From Gammaproteobacteria bacterium (lineage in GTDB: Bacteria > Pseudomonadota > Gammaproteobacteria > Steroidobacterales > GCA-2729495), in contig JAJFJS010000026.1 in the NCBI GenBank assembly GCA_021773815.1, positions 68,693-132,692 on the forward strand: a stretch of 64,000 nucleotides of DNA, written 5' to 3'. The notes beneath the pieces are model-generated. The model was not told the origin of the DNA. It saw only the letters and a program-made list of their open reading frames with translations, and made no database searches. This document shows, in pieces, positions 59,009-64,000 of this stretch. Positions within the stretch are counted from its first letter, which is position 1. The number at the start of each line of letters is the position of its first letter. The position numbers were made by a program, and so were the translations under genes.

Positions 59009-59371
59009 TTACGCGAATGCAGCAGGAACGCGCAGCGGCCATCGCAGCCGCGCGAGCAGTCGCCGGCCGACCGTGTCGGTCTGGAGCCGGACGCTCGTCC
59101 ACGCGACGAGGCGGCGCTGGTCGGCAGCCCGCAATTGCAGCCCGATGCACGCGCCGTCGGCGACGGTCCAACTGCCGGTCAGTTGCGCCGGATGATCGCG
59201 GCCGTCGGCGGTGGTCACGCACCAGCCGCCATCCGGCCCGGCAACGGCCCGGACCACGCGCCGGCCAGGCGGCTGGCCGAGTCTCAGTAGCCGCGGCAAG
59301 CTAAAGATCCGCAGATCGAGGATTTGCATGAAGCCGTTTGAGGACATGACGCAAATCGGCATCGTCGGCAA
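59009..59371 (-). CDS. YgfX-like protein lacking N-terminal TM segments
   Basis: C-terminal YgfX-like 'AVAGPDGGWCVTTADGRDHPAQLTGSWTVADGACIGLQL...LARLRW'; overlaps sdhE 3' end. Start may be 59329. Confidence 0.6.
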   Translation of the reverse strand: MPTMPICVMSSNGFMQILDLRIFSLPRLLRLGQPPGRRVVRAVAGPDGGWCVTTADGRDHPAQLTGSWTVADGACIGLQLRAADQRRLVAWTSVRLQTDTVGRRLLARLRWPLRVPAAFA

Positions 59372-59552
59372 TCACACGGCCGGTCAGCAAGTCGAGAATA
59401 TCGGGATCCTGCAGGGATAAGAGCGTATCAAACGCCGCTCGTTCCGCATCCGGTGCCCCGTCGAAATCCTGCGCCAGGTAGCGCAGCAACACGACATCGA
59501 GTTCCCGCATACCCCGCCGGCAGCGCCATTCGCGCTGGCCTGAATGCAACAC
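59301..59552 (-). CDS. sdhE: FAD assembly factor SdhE
   Basis: 'REWRCRRGMRELDVVLLRYLAQDFD' (RGxxE motif), immediately downstream of sdhB. Probable GTG start at 59552. Confidence 0.92.
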   Translation of the reverse strand: MLHSGQREWRCRRGMRELDVVLLRYLAQDFDGAPDAERAAFDTLLSLQDPDILDLLTGRVIADDADLRHVLKRLHANPRSADL

Positions 59553-59616
59553 CCGGTCAACCGCCCATGGTTGCGCGCCGCCGGGCGACAACATCGGTGT
59601 CAGACCCGACCGCCAT

Positions 59617-60399
59617 CTACATCCGGCGCGCCGTAAGCATCTGCTTGATTTCGCCGATGGCTTTGGCCGGGTTCAAATCCTTGGGGCACGCATACGTGCA
59701 GTTCATGATCGTATGGCAGCGATACAGGCGGAACGGATCCTCGAGATCATCGAGCCGCTCGCCCGTTGCTTCATCGCGCGAGTCGACGAGCCAGCGGTAT
59801 GCGGCGAGCAACACGGCCGGGCCGAGATATCGATCGCTGTTCCACCAGTAACTCGGGCAACTCGTCGAGCAACAGGCGCACAGAATGCACGCCGAAGGGG
59901 AATTGATCAGTTCCTGCTCTTCTTTCGACTGCAGCCGTTCGCTGTCCGGCGGCGCCGGCGAACGCGTTTGCAGCCACGGCTTGATCGACGCGTATTGCGC
60001 ATAGAAGTGAGTCAGGTCCGGCACGAGATCCTTGACGACGGACATGTGCGGCAGCGGGTAGACGCTGACATCGCCCTTGACGTCATCGATCGCGAGCGTA
60101 CACGCGAGCGTATTGGCGCCGTCAATATTCATCGCACACGACCCGCAGATGCCCTCGCGACACGAGCGGCGGAAGGTCAGCGTCGGATCGACCTCGTTCT
60201 TTATTTTGATCAACGCATCGAGAATCATCGGCCCGCAATCGTCGACATCGATGTTATAGCTGTCCAGACGCGGGTTCTCGCCGGTGTCCGGGTCGTAACG
60301 ATAAACGTCGAACCTGCGCACGTTTTTCGCGTCCGCGGGCGCAGCATGGGTCTCGCCCTTTCCGACCCGGGAATTAGGCGGCAGAATGAATTGGGCCAT
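59617..60399 (-). CDS. sdhB: succinate dehydrogenase iron-sulfur subunit
   Basis: '[21 protein letters not shown]', '[17 protein letters not shown]', '[28 protein letters not shown]'. Confidence 0.98.
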   Translation of the reverse strand: MAQFILPPNSRVGKGETHAAPADAKNVRRFDVYRYDPDTGENPRLDSYNIDVDDCGPMILDALIKIKNEVDPTLTFRRSCREGICGSCAMNIDGANTLACTLAIDDVKGDVSVYPLPHMSVVKDLVPDLTHFYAQYASIKPWLQTRSPAPPDSERLQSKEEQELINSPSACILCACCSTSCPSYWWNSDRYLGPAVLLAAYRWLVDSRDEATGERLDDLEDPFRLYRCHTIMNCTYACPKDLNPAKAIGEIKQMLTARRM

Positions 60400-60432
60400 G
60401 GATCAGCCTCGTCCTAAAGATTCCAGAATAAT

Positions 60433-62220
60433 TTAGTAAACCCGCGCCTTGGGCGGCACGGTTTCCACCTCGTCGGTTAAGGTCTCAAGGTGCACCGGAC
60501 GATACTCGAACCGGACCCCGCCCTGTGCGTCCACCCACGACAGGGTATGTTTCATCCAGTTCACGTCATCGCGGTCCGGATAGTCTTCGCGAGCCTGGGC
60601 ACCGCGGCTCTCCTTGCGATTCGCGGCCGAGTGAATGGCCGCCGTCGCCTGCAACAGCAGGTTGTCGAGCTCGAGGGTTTCGATCAGGTCCGTATTCCAG
60701 ATCAGACCACGGTCATGAACCTTGACATCCTTAAATGATTCAAGGGTTTTTGAAAGTTTATTAATCCCTTCCTTTAATACCGATTCAGTCCTGTAGACAG
60801 GCGCATGGCTTTGCATGGTCCGCTGCATCTCGAGCCTGATCTGAGCAGTGGATCGTGACCCGTTCGCATGACGCAAGCGATCGAGGCGCTCAATCGCCGT
60901 AGCACCCGCGTCGGCAGCCAGCGGCCTTTGGCGCCCGCTGGTATCAATCTCCTGCGCGCATCGCTGCGCGGCCGCGCGGCCGAAAACGACAAGATCGAGC
61001 AATGAATTCGAGCCGAGGCGATTCGCACCGTGTACGGATACACAGGCGGCCTCGCCCACTGCCATCAATCCCGGCACCACCCGATCGCTGCCGTCGGCGT
61101 CCAGCGTCAACACTTCGCCGTGCCGGTTCGCAGGGATCCCACCCATATTGTAGTGAGCGGTCGGCAATACCGGGATCGGTTCTTTCGTGACATCGACACC
61201 CGCAAAAATGCGCGACGACTCGGCAATACCGGGCAACCGTTCCTCGATGACTTCCGGACCGAGGTGTTCCAGATGCAGGTGGAGATGATCCGCGTGCGCA
61301 CCGACGCCCCGACCTTCACGAATCTCGACGGTCATCGCCCGACTGACGACATCTCTTGACGCCAGGTCCTTCGCATTCGGCGCATAGCGCTCCATGAAGC
61401 GCTCGCCGTCGCTATTGGTCAGGTAGCCGCCCTCGCCGCGCGCCCCCTCGGTAATCAGGCAACCCGCGCCATAGATTCCGGTCGGGTGAAACTGGATAAA
61501 CTCCATATCCTGCAGCGGCAGCCCCGCACGCAAGACCATGCCGTTGCCATCCCCGGTGCAGGTATGCGCCGACGTACACGAGAAATAGACCCTGCCGTAG
61601 CCGCCCGTCGCGAGAATCACGCGGCGAGCCCGGAAGCGATGGATGGTACCTTCCGCCAGGTCCATCGCGACGACACCGCGGCATTCGCCGTCTTCCATGA
61701 TCAGGTCAATGGCGAAATATTCGATGAAAAATGTCGCATCGTGCTTCAACGATTGCTGATACAGCGTATGCAACATCGCGTGCCCGGTACGATCGGCGGC
61801 CGCACAGGTGCGTTGCGCCGTCCCCTCGCCGAACCGCGTCGTCATGCCGCCGAACGGCCGCTGATAGATCTTGCCTTCCTCGGTCCGCGAGAACGGCACA
61901 CCGTAGTGCTCCAGTTCGATGATCGCGTCGGGCGCTTCCTTGCACATGTATTCGATCGCGTCCTGATCGCCGAGCCAGTCGGACCCCTTGACGGTGTCGT
62001 ACATGTGCCAGCGCCAGTCGTCCTCACCCATATTGCCGAGCGCGGCGCTGATGCCGCCCTGCGCGGCCACCGTGTGGCTGCGGGTCGGAAAGACCTTCGT
62101 GATGCACGCCGTGCTCAACCCCGCCTCGGCGAGGCCAAATGTCGCCCGCAAACCGGCCCCACCCGCACCGACGACGACGACATCATAGGTGTGATCGATA
62201 AAAGCGTAATCACCGGTCAT
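60433..62220 (-). CDS. sdhA: succinate dehydrogenase flavoprotein subunit
   Basis: '[47 protein letters not shown]', '[36 protein letters not shown]'. Confidence 0.98.
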   Translation of the reverse strand: MTGDYAFIDHTYDVVVVGAGGAGLRATFGLAEAGLSTACITKVFPTRSHTVAAQGGISAALGNMGEDDWRWHMYDTVKGSDWLGDQDAIEYMCKEAPDAIIELEHYGVPFSRTEEGKIYQRPFGGMTTRFGEGTAQRTCAAADRTGHAMLHTLYQQSLKHDATFFIEYFAIDLIMEDGECRGVVAMDLAEGTIHRFRARRVILATGGYGRVYFSCTSAHTCTGDGNGMVLRAGLPLQDMEFIQFHPTGIYGAGCLITEGARGEGGYLTNSDGERFMERYAPNAKDLASRDVVSRAMTVEIREGRGVGAHADHLHLHLEHLGPEVIEERLPGIAESSRIFAGVDVTKEPIPVLPTAHYNMGGIPANRHGEVLTLDADGSDRVVPGLMAVGEAACVSVHGANRLGSNSLLDLVVFGRAAAQRCAQEIDTSGRQRPLAADAGATAIERLDRLRHANGSRSTAQIRLEMQRTMQSHAPVYRTESVLKEGINKLSKTLESFKDVKVHDRGLIWNTDLIETLELDNLLLQATAAIHSAANRKESRGAQAREDYPDRDDVNWMKHTLSWVDAQGGVRFEYRPVHLETLTDEVETVPPKARVY

Positions 62221-62600
62221 CGACCCACTCCCAGAGCTGTCACGACGACGGCGTAGATGCCGGCCACCGCCAGAATGATATGCACGAACTTGACGGTGAT
62301 CAGCGCTGTATGCCCGAGTGCGCCATGAACGTAGTCCTCGACGATGACCTGCAGGCCGAGCATCGAGTGATAGACCAGCGCAATGACCAGCAGAATCAAC
62401 AGCACCGCGTTCAGCGGCTCGGCGACCCAGTTGGCGATCGCGTTGTGGTCACCGTGCTGGAGCGGAACGAGCGCAAAGACAAACCACAAGCCCAGCGGTA
62501 TCAGGGCGATGGCGGTCAGGCGCTGCGCCAGCCAGTGCTCGGTGCCGGCCCTGGCCGAACCGTGACCGAGCGCCTTGCCCAACGGGGTTTCGAGACTCAT
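62217..62600 (-). CDS. sdhD: succinate dehydrogenase membrane anchor subunit
   Basis: Three TM segments, '[12 protein letters not shown]'-like '[14 protein letters not shown]', '[18 protein letters not shown]'. Confidence 0.93.
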   Translation of the reverse strand: MSLETPLGKALGHGSARAGTEHWLAQRLTAIALIPLGLWFVFALVPLQHGDHNAIANWVAEPLNAVLLILLVIALVYHSMLGLQVIVEDYVHGALGHTALITVKFVHIILAVAGIYAVVVTALGVGR

Positions 62601-62612
62601 GAATTATCCTCT

Positions 62613-62996
62613 TCAGCCAGCCAGGACCAGTGTCCACAGCATGGCGGTCAAAATGAGCGCAATGGCAACGACCAGCATGCCGCTGCGGCGTGCTGCCTGC
62701 TGGTCGAATCCCTTGCCGATGTCCCAGCACAGGTGACGAACGCCGTTACACAGGTGATAGAAAAAACAAAATGACCAGCCGAACAAGGCAAGATTGCCGA
62801 TGACACTGCCGTAGAGACTGCCGACGGCGGAATAGGCGTCATAGCCGGCCGCGATGGAAACGAGCCAGCCGACGAGTGCGAATGCCCCGACGGACAGGGC
62901 GAAACCGGTCATACGATGGATGATCGACAGGCCGTTGCTGATATACCAGCCATATACGCTCAGATGCGGCGACATCGGTCGGTCACGACGATCCAT
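62613..62996 (-). CDS. sdhC: succinate dehydrogenase cytochrome b556 subunit
   Basis: 'RPMSPHLSVYGWYISNGLSIIHRMTGFAL', 'FFYHLCNGVRHLCWDIGKGF'. Confidence 0.95.
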   Translation of the reverse strand: MDRRDRPMSPHLSVYGWYISNGLSIIHRMTGFALSVGAFALVGWLVSIAAGYDAYSAVGSLYGSVIGNLALFGWSFCFFYHLCNGVRHLCWDIGKGFDQQAARRSGMLVVAIALILTAMLWTLVLAG

Positions 62997-63458
62997 GAGC
63001 TACTTCCTCACCATTCCTTGTCCGTATCGAATACCCGACCAAGCTCATCTGCTGTGCCGGAGACGGACGCGCCGGCACGGGCGTTGATGACTTGATGGCT
63101 TTAAAGGCCGCGACCGCCGGTCCGTTGCACATCTTTCGACGCCACGATCCTGCGGCGAAAACCGGACGCGCCGACTCCAATCCTTACGACAGGTTGCTAG
63201 AAATCAATGCAGCGTCCCTTGCGTTCCCAGTCGCCGTAACGGGTCGGGTCAGGACCTGCCGGGCCTCCCAGCTCCCGCGGCCGGACATCCTTCACGGAAC
63301 AAGCGCCCGGGTCGCCGTCGGGTTCGGCCGGTTGAACGGCGGCATCCGTCACGGAAATTCCGGGCGCTGCGGGCTGTTTCGAGGTCGAACCGGGTACTGG
63401 CATGCGCGGTAGTGTGCCAGAATGAATACATCTTTTCAGCACGCCAGGAAGGCCTCCG

Positions 63459-64000
63459 TTGACCACAGCAGACCCATCGGTCGAGACATCGACCGTCCGC
63501 CTCAAACGATTCGGAGTGCTCGTCATTGAAGGTCCGGACCGTGCCGAATTCCTGCAGGGCCAGTTGACGCAGGACGTCGGCGTACTCGAAAGCGCCGGAA
63601 CCGCCCATACCGGCTGGGCTTCGGCCAAGGGCCGCCTGCTTGCCTGTGGCCAGATGATGGTTGTCGGTGACGCGATCTGGTGGCCTTTGCCGACCAATAT
63701 CATTGACCCGGTGGCGCGTCGCCTCGACATGTTCAAACTGCGGGCAAATGTCAAGATCGGGAAATCCGCAGTACCGGTGGCAGGACTGTTCGGCATCGCC
63801 GGACGGGACGCGATCACCGTCGCCGATATCTCCGTGCCGCTCACCAACCGACCGGTAAATCTACCCGACGGCAGTTGCGTTACCCGCGTCGCCGGCGATC
63901 CCGACCGCGCCTGGCTGATGGGTCCGGCCGCCGAATCCGCCGGCGTCGATTCGGACGGCGATGACGACTGGACGGCAGCATCCATCCGCGCCGGCCTGCC
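63459..64000 (+). CDS. ygfZ: tRNA-modifying/folate-binding protein YgfZ, N-terminal part (truncated by window edge)
   Basis: From TTG 63459 (AGGAAGG upstream): TTADPSVETSTVRLKRFGVLVIEGPDRAEFLQGQLTQDVGVLESAGTAHTGWASAKGRLLACGQMMVVG...RRLDMFKLRANVKIG, YgfZ/GcvT-like. Not in the ORF track. Confidence 0.85.
   Translation, partial: MTTADPSVETSTVRLKRFGVLVIEGPDRAEFLQGQLTQDVGVLESAGTAHTGWASAKGRLLACGQMMVVGDAIWWPLPTNIIDPVARRLDMFKLRANVKIGKSAVPVAGLFGIAGRDAITVADISVPLTNRPVNLPDGSCVTRVAGDPDRAWLMGPAAESAGVDSDGDDDWTAASIRAGL

Noticed and set aside
63197-63985. 262-aa minus-strand ORF opposite ygfZ start
   Set aside because: Plus strand encodes a recognisable YgfZ N-terminus with a good RBS; the minus ORF is Ser/Pro/Arg-rich noise.
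1-64000. CRISPR array, prophage or toxin-antitoxin module
   Set aside because: No regularly spaced repeats, phage structural genes, integrase or paired toxin-antitoxin ORFs recognised.

Overview
The window is a GC-rich gammaproteobacterial chromosome segment, mostly conserved housekeeping operons. In order it contains: clpS (5' part, truncated at the left edge); a type II secretion cluster gspCDEF; an SOS mutagenesis cassette lexA-imuA-imuB-dnaE2 behind two tandem LexA boxes; an Lpp/OprI-like lipoprotein; a MITE-like inverted-repeat element; a Tat-signal-bearing UbiD-family decarboxylase; a LysM L,D-transpeptidase; an SLC13 transporter; fabH-plsX-rpmF-yceD; maf; rluC; rne with a long leader; wzb-like LMW-PTP-kdsB-lpxK-msbA-exbD-exbB-comEC; DUF2062; lolD plus two lolC/E permeases; mfd; csiV; a PAS-GGDEF protein; MTIP-hpt-nagZ with a leaderless YkuD protein; rlmD; a PolB-like exonuclease; acpS-pdxJ-recO-era-rnc-DUF4845-lepB-lepA; glutaredoxin; rseC-rseB-rseA-rpoE; ygfX-sdhE-sdhBADC; and the start of ygfZ (truncated at the right edge). 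No rRNA, tRNA, CRISPR array, prophage or complete transposase gene was recognised. I see no clear new multi-gene system. The most interesting local signals are a ~260 bp MITE-like element, a leaderless YkuD enzyme next to nagZ, an apparently Tat-exported UbiD, a GspE without its zinc tetracysteine, a degenerate GGDEF site, a YgfX without transmembrane segments, tandem LexA boxes and a sigma-E-type promoter at rpoE. All calls come from reading the sequence and supplied ORFs; no database search was run.
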